Source: Dichetophora obliterata
Lineage: Eukaryota; Arthropoda; Insecta; Diptera; Sciomyzidae
NCBI GenBank assembly: GCA_963920525.1
Contig: OY986437.1
Location: forward strand, 27,220,863-27,284,862
Reading direction: 5' to 3'
DNA length: 64,000 bases
A program made the position numbers and the translations under genes. The notes below the pieces were generated by a model, which ran no database searches, had not been told where the DNA came from, and worked only from the letters and a program-made list of their open reading frames with translations. Of this stretch, positions 33,291 to 44,302 are shown piece by piece (position 1 is the stretch's first letter; each line of letters opens with the position of its first letter).

Positions 33291-35125
33291 TTAACCCTTT
33301 ACTGCACAAGTTTGTCTTTTAAAAAAGAAAAAATATTTTTATATGTATTTCATTGCTCTGATTCGAAGTTATTTTTTATTCGAAAAATATTTATAAATTT
33401 CCATACATATCATATATGATATGCTGTGCAGAGAAACAAAAAAAAAAAAATTGCAGTAAGCCAATTATAATATGAAATTAAATATGCTTTCAGCAATATT
33501 ATTTTTACATAAAACTAAAGTACTTATACTTTATTTATGTTTAAAAATCATTAAAATTTCGAAAAACAATTTCTGTCTTTGTAAAAACAAATTGTAAGAT
33601 CACATTTTGTACACTTAATGAAGGTCAGTCATCCACATCCAGGAAATTTACAGGATAGGCTTTGAGATATTAGTTCGGGAAATTAACGACATCATCTAGA
33701 CGGACGTTTTTCGATGGAATTGGAGCAGATTTTGGATGTTGTGGTTTGAGTTCGATTTGTTTACTCAGGTTATTGGATGGCCTCCCACCTTTCATTACTT
33801 TAGTTTCGATATGAAAAAGTGTTTCAGTTAAAGACACATTAAAGTCTGCTAAAGAAAGAAGCTTCTCATTTGTATTTCTTTGCGTTTCAACACGTCTAAT
33901 TGTAAATGATTAAGTTATTTTTCATGTAAGCACATTTTTAATACGAAAATATATATCTATACAAAAGCCATGAATTTGACTTTCTATTTTTGATTTGACA
34001 TTCAACTATGTCCAACAAATGATAAAAGATTCGATGAAACCATATTTTTGGATTTGATTTTAATCGTGTACCTTCCGAGTAACGAATCTACCAGATTGAC
34101 GCCTCCCATGAACTTGTTGCAGTTTTAAATGATGGCTGGGCAATGAACATCTATCAAACCTTGCATTTTATCTCGTGTTTGAGACTTAGAAATAGGCTGC
34201 TATCCAATGAAGTTTGATGCAACAGTAATTTTTTTGTGTTTTTCCACGCAACTATTGATATGTCAATATCATCGATATTACCAACCATTTCATATGAAGA
34301 GCCGGAAATCATTCCAATATTTATCTTCTGGTAGCTTACAATTCGGTATACGACTCTCTCTTAGAGTTCCTAGGCTTAAGATTCCTAAACATTTATAAAA
34401 TTTATATGCATATATAACTTCAACTGAAGAAAATATTTGTTCTATTTTTTCTACATACCTTTACTATACAGTTCGTATTTCAAAGGGATTGAGGTGTAGT
34501 AGTTGTCGAAATGTAGTAAATGTAGTGAGAAATATTTCGAATTAAGCGAATAACTACATTAGAACTTGCGCCTAAAGTTTTTTTCGGACCTAAAACGATC
34601 ATAATTTTCCTGACCAGTGTAAAGCTCAAAATTAAACACGTATCCTGAAACTCCACATAAAACAAAAAACTTATAACTTATATGATAATATATCTTATAT
34701 GATATGGAATTTTTTAAATACCTTGACGCACAAGATATCATATATGACATGACATATAGAATTTTACTCAAGGATTTCTTTAATTAAATGTAAGTTTTTA
34801 AGTTACAACAATTTCTTATAACTTAATTATTATAAATTATAATTATTTTCATAAAAATATTGCAGATACCTCTTTTAAGTTTTAATCTAAGCGAAAAATA
34901 ATAAGTTTTACTAGCTCTTTCAAAGCTTGTGCACAGTAGACTTGCAAATTTTTAACTATTTTGTGAAATATAACGGGATTTGGCTCAGCTTACTGTAAAC
35001 AATGTTAACTCAATTACGCATAATGTACAAAAGAGAAGAAATAAGTTGATTTTTTTTTTCATTCCAAAGTAGTTAGTTCATAAGGTCAACATATCATACA
35101 TGATATACGGTGCAATAAAGGGTTA
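33291..35125 (-). mobile_element. piggyBac-type element B, in the right foldback arm
   Basis: TTAA (33291-33294, 35122-35125) with ends CCCTTTACTGCAC and (inverted) CCCTTTATTGCAC. The left arm of the host has an intact single TTAA at the corresponding place (CATGTTAATGCAGT). A decayed piggyBac transposase fills the minus strand. At 1.83 kb the element is a little short for an autonomous copy. Confidence 0.9.
33551..34678 (-). pseudogene. piggyBac-type transposase (frameshifted)
   Basis: Reading the minus strand across frames: FVLCGVSGYVFNFELYTGQE, then GASSNVVIRLIRNI, then HFDNYYTSIP, which carries a catalytic aspartate of the family. Further along are NIDDIDISIVAWKNTK and FMGGVNLVDSLLGRYTIKIK. 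The C-terminus has KGGRPSNNLSKQIELKPQHP, then RLDD, and a cysteine-rich tail (CKFPGCG, KCTKCDL, RNCFSKF). The order matches piggyBac transposases, which keep 'MGGVD..D' and a C-terminal Cys-rich domain. The N-terminal third is lost and several frameshifts and stops are present. Confidence 0.88.
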
Positions 35126-35235
35126 ACATGACCTTGAGTTTCTCGAAAATGGGCCAATGGATTAAAAACCGGTTAACGCCATTAAATTCAGGGTCCTCGA
35201 ATTATGCTGCAATGTTATGTCCTAAGCTTGTTTGA

Positions 35236-35724
35236 TTTTTGGACATGCACAGTGTTATTAATGTTTTTCATATCTGCCCCTGTTTTTGTTGTTATTTTTG
35301 CTTTTTGTCATAGCGTCAGAAAAGTTAGTAATGAAAGCATTTTTGTTACACTCGTTAGCTTCATTGACTACGATTCATGTTTAAAATAACAAAATCAAAC
35401 TTCAAATTAGTGCGGAATTTATTTCCATTTATTGACAATCAAAGACTTCCTTGACTGACTGTTTGTGATGCAGCAGCTATTCTGCAGCATTCTTTGTACT
35501 CGTAGATGTGTACGTAAGATGATGCATCAAGCACACATCAGTGGCTGCACCTCAAAGCAATGCGGTTGTTGTGCTAAGTGAGAAATGGGGAGGGGACAAT
35601 CAACTTTGTTGATGTTTTGATCGATGTACAAGTATGCGGTTGCATAAACTAGTGATAATATGTTGCTGTGGCAATGATATGATTTTCCAAAACTATAGCA
35701 ACTTTATGTCAACAACTTCAAAAT
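35236..35724. other. Unassigned DNA
   Basis: Slightly more GC than its surroundings; no gene or repeat end was recognised. Confidence 0.4.
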
Positions 35725-36120
35725 GGCTGCGTTCATAAAACACAAAATTTACTCAACATGTTGAGTAAGTGATCAGTAACAGTTTCCGCTACTTTGGGTG
35801 CCTACTGAACGGTATATTAGATTTTATGCCATCGCAGTGGTTTCAACAATAAAATAAATAAAAAATTTCCAACCAATTCTATAAAATAATTATCAATAAA
35901 ATTTTTTGTAATGTCAATCTTTTTAACTTTAAAGCTCAACACTTTGAGTAAATGTAAAAAAAAAAATAAATCGCGGACAAAACACACAACATGTTTACAG
36001 CATATTTTAAAATGTTGTATACATGTTTAGATAATCAGAAACTGATCAGTAGCGTTCAGCAAGTACATACTCAACGGTTGCGCAACAGTTGAGTAAATTT
36101 TGTGTTTTATGAAAGCAGCC
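35725..36120. mobile_element. 396-bp MITE with ~36-bp inverted ends
   Basis: GGCTGCGTTCATAAAACACA (35725) continues as AAATTTACTCAAC. It is matched by the inverted right end with one change (GGCTGCTTTCAT). TGATCAGT and CTGAACG motifs are also mirrored inside. The target duplication is unclear. Confidence 0.85.
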
Positions 36121-36565
36121 AATGTCGTTGTATTTAATTTATGTTCATAACAGGAGCGTTATACTAGGATGTTAGTTTTTGTTATTGGTTTTGTTGTCGA
36201 TAACGTGGTTAGCTTGGCTGCTGAAGAATCAAATCACATATTAAATTAATAGGTACATAATTTATTTATGAAATTTTGCATGGGAAATTTTTGGAGCAGG
36301 CATTAAACAATTTAGCAATAAAACACTTTTGTAAAAAAAATTTGCAATCAGAATGAATAGAACAATAAAAATTACACAAGCGCGTCGGAAGCTAATTTCA
36401 TCTGGGGGGCAGTGCAAATGGTGGTGCAAAAAAAATCACCAAAATTTCTTAAAAGAAACAGGAATATCAATAAACAAATTTTTTATTTTAGTTTCAAAAT
36501 AAAAAAAAAAATATAAAACTAAATGCAAAATATTAAAATTTCATTATTTTTAAAAGTTTTTCAAT

Positions 36566-37622
36566 AACGGTTGCCACTTGCTTATTTCTTGTTGTACCTA
36601 ATCCTCCGAAAAAAAGTACCAAATAAGAAAAAATGTACCAATTTTTTTTTAATATAATAATTTGATAACATTTATTATAATAATTCACTGGAATATATTT
36701 GTTTACATACCAAACATAACAAAAATATTAAGTAATGTTATACGCTATTAACAAAATTATAAATACATCAAAATAGTTCTTTTGCTGGCCAAATATAATT
36801 AGATTCATTGCGTTCGACACACAATTTTTTATAGAGCTTTATGTTGTTAAGTGTTTTATATTCCAATTTATTTCTAAGCTTAGTTTTAATCAGGCTTAAA
36901 TAAAAAAAATATTGGTTCAGCAGCTGCTGAGCTGTGTGGAAGGCACATCAGACTATTTACAAAATTGATAAAATCATTAATACAAATTTCCCCCAATCCA
37001 TTCTTCACGACCCAGACTTTTTCTCAAAATACCCAAATTTTTTCCCAACGTCATTAAAATTTAAAAAAACTAATATTTGAAACCTGAACAAGATTCCTCT
37101 GCGTCACAATAGGTCAGGGTAGCATTCTATGAGATGATATTTTAATATGAATTATTGAATTATGGCAATAAAGAAATTTTGATTTCTGACATAACTTGTG
37201 AAGATGTTATTATATTAGAAACATTTAGATCTTCTTTACCTAAATCGAACTTGTCTTTATTTTGTTTTAAGATATCTTTGGTAATGAGAGAAAAATTTTC
37301 TGATTGGAGATATTTTTCTGCTTTAGTGGAAATTCTCACAAAAAATCCTCAAGTCTCAAAAAATGTCTCAAAAAATGTGATTTGTAATATATATGACAAG
37401 AAAAGCATGTAAGCTTTCAACTTTTAGAGCTTAATGCAATGAAAGTTCCACTAAACATAAGTCTGAACATTTCTCCAGTTCTTCCAAATTTCGCTTTTTG
37501 TAACAAGTTGTTAAATTGTAAATCTTTTACAAAATGTACCAACTCGGAAAATAATGTACCAAGGTACCAAGTTAAAATAAATGTACCAATTTTGGTACAA
37601 TTGTACCAAAGTTGCAACCGTG
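36566..37622 (-). mobile_element. Nested hAT-like element
   Basis: Its ends, AACGGTTGCCACTT and (inverted) CACGGTTGCAACTTT, are flanked by TTTTCAAT and TTTCTAAT (six of eight positions agree). TGTACCAA motifs are repeated near both ends. A hAT C-terminus is readable inside. Confidence 0.65.
36788..36943 (-). pseudogene. hAT transposase C-terminus (frameshifted)
   Basis: The minus strand reads LPHSSAAAEPIF in one frame, then SLIKTKLRNKLEYKTLNNIK in the next. This matches the hAT tail 'LPHSSA..ER.FS..NLIKTK.RN.L....L'. It has one frameshift and nothing recognisable upstream. Confidence 0.8.
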
Positions 37623-37771
37623 TTTCTAATTTCGATATTAGAGATAGTTTTTTAAAGGATCTTTCACATAGTAATATGAAAATATAAGAAATAATTGTTG
37701 CTTTTATAAAGCAAGACTAGGTATGTCTTTACATGGTTTAAATGAAATAAGGTACAAAAAGTTATATCAGT

Positions 37772-37993
37772 TTAAATTATTCCAAAATATTTCTCTCTGT
37801 CCTTGCGAGAAACAAACTCTTTCACCACCTCTATTGAATTCAATTCTTCGGTTTTATCTTTGTGAATGTGTATAAGTGCCGCATGAGTGAGTCGTTTCTT
37901 TGTCATATTTGCTCGAAGACACGTTTTAAGTCGTCTAAGTGCACTAAAAGAACGCTCAGATATAGCTGCTGATGCAGGCACAGTCAAAAGCAA
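37772..37993 (-). pseudogene. hAT transposase C-terminal dimerisation domain
   Basis: The frame contains LLTVPASAAISERSFSALRR and LKTCLRANMTKKRLTHAALI. This is the conserved hAT C-terminal block of the ZMYM/TTF-type subgroup (usual form 'P.SSA..ERSFS.L.R.K..LR..M...RL..L'). About 74 codons are open. The N-terminal BED and catalytic parts are not recognisable. Confidence 0.85.
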
Positions 37994-38605
37994 AGCAATA
38001 AGTTTTTCAACTTCATTTAATAGTTATTTCAGTGTATCCGAATTTTTTTCAAATTGGAATTGCAGTAGAAACTCTACATTTTGTTCTATCTTTTTGCAAA
38101 CACAGAGAGAAAAATGGTTATCCAAAAGAATGCTTTTGAAGAAGAGAGAAAGAAGAGCAAAATATATAATACAAAAATATTATCGTTGTAAAAAAAACTG
38201 ATATTTTGAATAACTTTTGAAGTTTTCTTTTTAAATTATTTATCTAGCTAAATAAGGGGGAGGGCAACTGCCCCCTTGCTCCCGCTTGCTACGCCAATGA
38301 AATTACAACTTCAAAACTATCACGTCAAATTGTTTGATCGCAAGAAAAAAAAATAATAGTTTAAAGAGGAAATTTTTAATATATTTAAACCTTTCATAAA
38401 AGTTCTTCATTGTTAATACTGATAAATATACATTAACTCTTCAATGTAATTGATTAAACATAAATGCTGTCCGCCTTGAGACCATGAAATCTACTATGTA
38501 TATGTTGAAGACAGTCCTTGTTTATCAAGAGATGTAATGGAAATGTATAGCAACCCTCCAGGAAAAATCGGAAGGCTTTCATCCTAAAGTGATAAATAAA
38601 CATTC

Positions 38606-38725
38606 CCCACCGTATCTTTTGAAAGCTTAAGGGTAGTTTTGTATTTATATTGTTTCCCCACAGCTTCTTTTGGAAGCTTAAGGGTAGTTTTGTATTTATA
38701 TTGTTTCCAAACCGCTTCTTTAAGA
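38606..38725. repeat. 51-bp tandem repeat, ~2.3 units
   Basis: AAGCTTAAGGGTAGTTTTGT starts at 38623 and 38674; a third partial unit follows. Confidence 0.85.
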
Positions 38726-38774
38726 ATGCATGTGGAAACTTTGATTTATTGTCAAGCAATGACAATAGAAAATA

Positions 38775-39130
38775 TTAATATCATTGTTTTCTAGCCACTT
38801 ATTGTAGGATTCGATAGTCTAGTGGTAGCGCGCTCGACTCTCGCTCAGGGGTCCCGGGTTCGAATCCTGGCCGGATCCATTTTCATAACAAGGGAGAGGA
38901 ATGGTTCCACATTAATTCTTAAAACAGGGAAGAGGACTGCTTCCAATTCACTTTATGGACAGCGGAGAGAAATGTTTCCACGTGACTTTTTAACACAGCG
39001 GGGAGGAATGTTTCCCTCTAATGACATGCTATGTTAAAAAAGCAATGGAGTGTGCAACAAAGGGGAATGCTTCTTACATTCCATGGAATGTTTCCTGGTA
39101 ACATCCGGGAATGCTCACATTTCCTGGTGG
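38775..39130 (+). repeat. tRNA-containing repeat family 2, copy 1
   Basis: Similarity to 55618-55972 (inverted) starts at ATTAATATCATTG, about 30 bp before the tRNA-like part, and runs through it into a body of four ~36-bp units (38887-39030, each AACA.GGGAGAGGAATG.TTCC-like) and a CATTCCATGGAATGTTTCCT tail. No poly(A) end is visible. Confidence 0.85.
38808..38879 (+). tRNA. tRNA-like sequence (probable repeat-borne tRNA pseudogene)
   Basis: The seven-base acceptor stem GGATTCG/CGGATCC pairs fully with one G-T. The T arm CCGGG/CCTGG pairs, and the boxes TAGTCTAGTGG and GGTTCGAATCC are perfect. The anticodon stem has one mismatch. The loop CTCTCGC would give anticodon CTC. The flanks are shared with another copy (55868-55940) whose acceptor stem is lost, so it belongs to a repeat and probably is not a working tRNA. 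Confidence 0.5.
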
Positions 39131-39143
39131 GAAGCTACAGAAC

Positions 39144-39168
39144 TACATACATACATATGTATGTGTAT
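39144..39168. repeat. ACAT/ATGT microsatellite
   Basis: CATACATACATATGTATGTG, a short self-complementary run. Confidence 0.8.
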
Positions 39169-39787
39169 TGAGCAATGTCAACGACTTAAAGTAGATATTT
39201 ATTCTATCTTGGTTAATTGTCTTCAGAACGAACCATTAACCATGCTATGATAAAGTCAGAGCTTTGCTTATTGAGACGTTAGCCTTCATTAATTGCAACC
39301 TTCTGTGAGGGTCAGTCTTTATTTTGAATGTTTTAGCACACAAACTAAATGTTCATCATGTTCTCTAACTTTATTGAATTACCTAACAATCGAATGCTAA
39401 ATACGGAAACACACATGCGAAATAATATGTTTGCAACGTGTTGACAATAGCAAATAATTTAGTGGCTCATTATAAATTCAGCTCCATTTGCCCGCAAGTG
39501 GTGTGCCGCGACCATTGGCACTATGGTTCAAGAAGCCAAATAAGCGGCAACAATACGAAGGATTGAGCAATCATCTGAAAATTTTGCACACTTATTTCTA
39601 TTTATGAACGTTATTATTGATATAATGATATTCACTATTTATAAGTTATTCATATTACAGACCTGACACGCCCACCGCCCATACAAGTGAAAATTTGAAA
39701 TCAGAATTTTTTCGAAGCTGAAAGTGGTGAATCGAAAATATTGGGTACTGGTTAGCATTAATTATATGTATCTGATCTTAAAATAGA

Positions 39788-40265
39788 GGGATTTGGACAA
39801 GGGGCGTGGCAACTACATACTTTTGATAAAATCGGAGTATCTTGAGATACTTAGATCATAGTAAGATACAATTTTTCTCGTTTATTTAAATTTAAATAAC
39901 AAATGGCTCACTTAAGAAATAATGAATTTAGACAAGGGATCGAACCATCTCCTATACATATTTTGTTATAAATTATCTCGAGAAATTTAGATGAAATAAC
40001 AATAAAAGCTAGCTCGTTTATTTCAATTAGAATAAAAAAGGACTCATCTCAAAAATAATAAATTTGGAAAAAGGGACGTAGCACCTCCCATGTATATTTT
40101 GTAATAAAATTGAACTACCTCGAACAATTAAGATGATAAAACAATAAAATGTTGCTCAATTATTTGAATTAAAATAACAAAATAACCCATTTTAGAAATA
40201 ATGAATTTCGACAAGAGGCGTTTCAACTCCAATACATATCTTGTGATAAAATTGAATTTAAGGAA
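39788..40265. repeat. ~137-bp degenerate tandem repeat, four units
   Basis: Units with GAATTT.GACAAGGG..CG start at about 39790, 39924, 40060 and 40203 and share TCTCGTTTATTT and TTTTGTTATAAA-like tracts. Related single units appear near 41990 and 43960. Confidence 0.7.
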
Positions 40266-40627
40266 TCCGTAACTTTTTGCATTTCACTCGTAGTGACTTT
40301 GAATGCAACACTGGTTCTATCAACTCTCATCTGTTAATAGACTACTGTCAAATTTTGAGCAAGCTGCGTCATATGATTTTGTTTATTATGGCTATATTAG
40401 TCTTTTTGCTAAAGATGAAAATAAATAACACAATTTATTCTTTTCTTTTCCCGACGCGTTTCGATTGTGTCTTTCTACCTACCTCAGGCGGGTGAATTTA
40501 TTGAATAACTATTACTTCAACCGACTTCACCAACATTCAAATACGTGATTAATTTAAATAAATCGAATTGACAACACGATCATAAATTGTAAATAATAAA
40601 AGAATTATAATTAAACATTAGGTTAAA

Positions 40628-40755
40628 AGCCTAATCAATAATTCACGTGTGGTTCCAATTAATTCCTCTAAAAAATCTATCCTTTCCTTTCAGGTCAAAC
40701 ACCAAACCTTGCTTGTGTAAGGCGCATGCCTTGGTTCTTTGATCTTAAAAAAAAA
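40628..40755 (+). mobile_element. SINE family 1, copy 3 (5'-truncated)
   Basis: Starts inside the SINE body (CCTAATCAATAATTCACGTG), passes through GGCGCATGCCTTGGTTCTTT and ends in an A run at 40745-40753. It is in the opposite orientation to copies 1 and 2. Confidence 0.88.
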
Positions 40756-40845
40756 CTTTGAAATAATATCACAGACTCGGTTTCTAATTTTTAAACTGCA
40801 ATTTTTGTTTTTGACAGCCATTGAAAGCGGACAATCTCATGATTT

Positions 40846-41836
40846 TCGACGAAATTGGAAAAAAGTGAATTTCGTGTACTCGCCAAATATAATTTTTTGC
40901 GTAAAAAAACCATCACCGAAGCCAAGAAAAGATTCAACAAATACTATGGGGACTTTGCACCATCAATTCCAATAATTAAGATGTGGTTTCATGAATTCCG
41001 TTCTGGTCATACCAGCATAAGTGCGCAGAATATTCAGGTCGCCCAAAAGAGGTCGTCACGCCAGAAATCGTCGATAAAATCTATAGAATGATATTGGACG
41101 ATCAAAGTTTAAAATGCTCGAGGTGGCTGAGGCTGTAAGTGTCTCAACTAAACGGGTACATCGCATTTTACATGAATATTTGGACATGAAAATACTATCC
41201 GCGCGATGAATGCCGCGATTGCTCTCACTCTATCAAAAGCGCTACTATGTGATCACTTTAATTAAGTGTTTGGCGATGTTCAACCGCAATTCGAAGGAGT
41301 TTCATAATCGTAGACTAAATAATTAATACACCACAACACACCAGAGACCAAGGAACAGTCAAAGTAGTGGACTTTTCCGGGTGAACGTGTACCAAAGAAG
41401 ATCAAGATGGGTCTGTTGGTCAACAAGGTCATGGCGACACTTTATTGGGACGCATGCGGTTCGAATACCTTAAAAATATGAAACGATCAACGGAAAATAT
41501 TATTCACAACTGTTGAACAAATTTGACATTGATTTGAAGCAAAAACGATTTGGTGAAGAATAAAGTGCTTTTCCACCATGACAACGTACCGGTGCAGTCG
41601 CCTGTAGTCGCCATGGCAAAAATCTATAAATTGTGCTACGAACTGCTACCCCGCATCCACCATATTCTCCAGATTAAGCTCCCTTCGACTATTTCAAAAC
41701 TAAAAAAATGGCTCGGCGGTTAGAGATTTGGGTCTAATGAAGAGGTAATCACTAAAAAATACGCCTATTTTAAGGACCTTCATAAAATCAATTATTTGGA
41801 AGGAATAAAAAAATTAGAAATACGCTTGACTTATTA
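40846..41836 (+). pseudogene. mariner transposase, full length but decayed
   Basis: The N-terminus reads EFRVLAKYNFLRKKTITEAK and YYGDFAPSIPIIKMWFHEFR, the mariner helix-turn-helix. 'EIVDKIYRMILDD' and 'VSTKRVHRILHEYLDMK' can be read across frames. Further on FHHDNVPVQS carries the second catalytic aspartate. HPPYSPD-stop-APFDYF carries the third. The C-terminus is LEGIKKLEIRLTY and a stop (41834-41836). Several frameshifts and stops occur and the first catalytic region is lost. It is inside the 6.49-kb element, just after a SINE tail. Confidence 0.88.
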
Positions 41837-42407
41837 ATATTTCGATCTAAAAAAAGATTATGTTGAGAAATAAAATGCTTTTTTGGCAAAAAAAACTTTT
41901 TATTCAAAAAGCCACGGACTTATCAAAATGCCGTCGTGTCGAAAAATTTCGATAATAGAACAATAAAATTTTGCTTGTTAGTTTAAATAAATAAATTTAA
42001 ATAAAAAATAGCTCACAAGGACGCGTTGCACAGTGTAATGATACCATATAGTGATTGGCCATAAATAGAAGGATTTACCGTAGAATCACAAAATTTTCTG
42101 AAAATACGTTTTTTGATATGAGAAAGTGCTATCAAATCGGCTGAATAGCACGCCCTCTTCCTATGTAACCGAAATCGATAATCTGGTATATTTCTTCAAA
42201 AAATATTTTCAGAGCTATAAAGTTTTGTGCACCTAGTTCTTTTTTTAACAACAACTACTCTGTGTGAAAACTAATAAAATCGGACAACTAATACGCACAC
42301 CCCGCAAATAACTGAAATCGGTAAGGTGGTATATTGGGCTGGGAAAAAGGTATTCGGCGTTTTTTTAGTAAAAATAAACAATATTTTATTTAAAAAAAAA
42401 TGATTTA
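41837..42407. other. Degenerate interior of the 6.49-kb element
   Basis: Contains units such as CCGAAATCGATAATCTGGTATAT and AAAATCGGACAACTAATACG that recur in altered form near 43200. No gene. Confidence 0.4.
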
Positions 42408-43024
42408 TTAATCCAAATATTGTCCATTCTTTTCAACTACCTTCTGCCATTTTTGGGTTAAGACCATGATTCCTTTATTGAAAAAAATCCGAGCTTTTAT
42501 CGTTGAAAAACTGACGTAGGTGGTTTTCGCAGTCATCTTTTGAGGTTAATTTCTTCCCAGCAAGGGAGTGTTGGAGAGATCAGAGAATGTCAGGACTGTA
42601 CGGGGGATGTATCAAAACTTCCCAGTTAAATTCCTTAAGTTTTTGTCGGGTCAATGATCGCGGATAGAAATTCGGTTCATTACATTTTTGCACTTAGTTC
42701 ATGAGGCACCCAAACATCAAACTTTTTTTAAAACCAACTTTCTTCAAATGGCTTTAAACTATTTTGTGGTCGATCTTCAGTTCCTTAGCGATGTCGTGGC
42801 TGCTCACATGACGGTTTTCTTGTATTTTATCCATTATTTCATCGACTTTTTCGGTGATAGGCCGACCAGAGCGTGGAGCATCTTTGATTTAAAAATTTCC
42901 AGAACGAAATCGAGCTAACCATTTCCTGGCAATTGATTGGGATAGAGTACCTTCACCATAAACTTTACAAATCTTCGTAGTAAAATTGTAAAATATGACG
43001 TGTTTTTTCCGAAATTTCACTTAT
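42408..43024 (-). pseudogene. mariner transposase with central deletion
   Basis: On the minus strand: EISEKTRHILQFYYE, then KVYGEGTLSQSIARKWLARF, then PRSGRPITEKVDEIMDKIQE and HVSSHDIAKELKIDHK (the DNA-binding half). The frame then jumps to LTRQKLKEFNWEVLIHPPYS and SLAGKKLTSKDDCENHLRQF, ending KWQKVVEKNGQYLD and a stop. The middle with the first two catalytic aspartates is missing. It is a different mariner lineage from the plus-strand copy at 40846. Confidence 0.85.
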
Positions 43025-44302
43025 TTTTGTTTTGCAATAATTTTTAACACGATGCAGCAATATCAGCAACATGATCACATATAATCAGCTGATGTCTTCT
43101 GTTAAGAGAAAAAAAAAAGAGTTGCCAGATGCAGCTTATCGTTTCAATGTTATGACACTTTGAAATCATTAAAATTTTGTGAACCTAGTTATTTCATGGC
43201 AAAAAATAGTTTGTGGAAAAAAGAACCAGATCAGCTGACTAACACGTTCACCCCTCATATAAACTAAGTTGGTAAGGTGACATATTTCCCCAAAAAAGCA
43301 TTCCAGATAAAGATGTTTAGATAGCGAATTTTTTGATAATTTTATATTTTTAAAATTTATAATTTAAGTTTATTTATTTTACTGATAAACTTCCAAAACT
43401 TTTATGTTATGGCTGTTATTCCTTTGACAGAACCTCGAAAACTTACTGAAAGTATGCTTTTACAAAAACGCATTTTTTTAAAAAAAAATTGCAGTTATAT
43501 GAAGCTTATTGTTTTTGTAAAATGTTTTTATACTTTCAGAAATAAAAAAGTTAAAAATTGGAGAGGTTTCTAAGTTTGGAGAAATTTTTCAATTTTTGGT
43601 TAATAAAAGAGTTAAACTGATAACGTTACTATCGGGACCATGATAAATAAAAGACATAAATAAATGTAAATGCCTTGTTCTACTTTTAATTTAAAAGTAT
43701 ACATATGTAATGTATGCTTTTCTTACTAGGGAAGTTAACTTTGAAAATACCAAATTTCATGGTGGCGTGTATCTACCAAAATACAAATTTTGAAAAAATA
43801 TTTTGGATTACACTTAATTCAAGTATTTTCTCTCAACGTATATACGTTTTTTCTATTTTTTTGGAGAAATTTTGGCCACACTCGCTACACTGTGCATTGC
43901 ACCTCCAAAACATATTTTGCTATAAAATTGTGTTGTCTCTAGAAATTAAGATGAAAGAATAAAAACTTTTTACTCGTATATTTAAATTTAGATTCGCCTC
44001 AAAAAGTGGAATTTGGAACAGGGAAAGTGGCACCTTCCTCTTTTAAAGTTGGAAAAAAATGTTGAGCGATAGTTTATTTATGTATGTAATGTTTCTTTGT
44101 TTGACGAAAAAATGTATTTGATGTTTCTAAAAACATATACATAAATAAAATTTGTAAATTTTATATGGGAGGTAGGCGTAACTTTAATCCAATTTGGATG
44201 ATGTTTGAGACAGCTTCTAGGCTTAAAAAACACTGTACACATATTATAAATTTCAAGTCAATTACTGCATATTGCCAAATTTACAGATTTTTATGTTTAA
44301 TG
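43025..44302. other. Degenerate interior of the 6.49-kb element
   Basis: AT-rich; a unit related to the 39788-40265 array is at 43910-44040. No coding sequence. Confidence 0.4.

Larger units (their letters stand above)
31032..35235. mobile_element. Foldback element whose arms each carry a piggyBac-type insertion
   Basis: The left arm (31032-31078 plus 32379-32690) and right arm (33065-33290 plus 35126-35235) are inverted copies at roughly 80% identity by eye. Shared tracts include GGCCCATTTT.GAGAAA, AACAAGCTTA, GAAACATTAACA and AAAAGCTTTGTTTAAA. A spacer (about 32691-33064) separates them. Each arm is interrupted where the other is not, at a TTAA. There is no coding sequence of its own. Confidence 0.8.
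36376..38298 (-). mobile_element. Decayed hAT (ZMYM-like) element
   Basis: The right end, read inverted, gives GGCGTAGCAAGC ... GGGGGCAGT. The left shows GCGTCGGAAGC ... GGGGGGCAGT. Such 'GGCGTAGC...GGGGGCA' ends occur on hAT elements of the ZMYM/TTF type. The transposase tail at 37772-37993 has the same orientation. Another hAT-like element is nested at 36566-37622. Confidence 0.55.

Noticed and set aside
38887..39030. Regular ~36-bp units that could look like a CRISPR array
   Set aside because: The units are degenerate and contiguous, with no unique spacers, in a eukaryotic repeat present in two copies.
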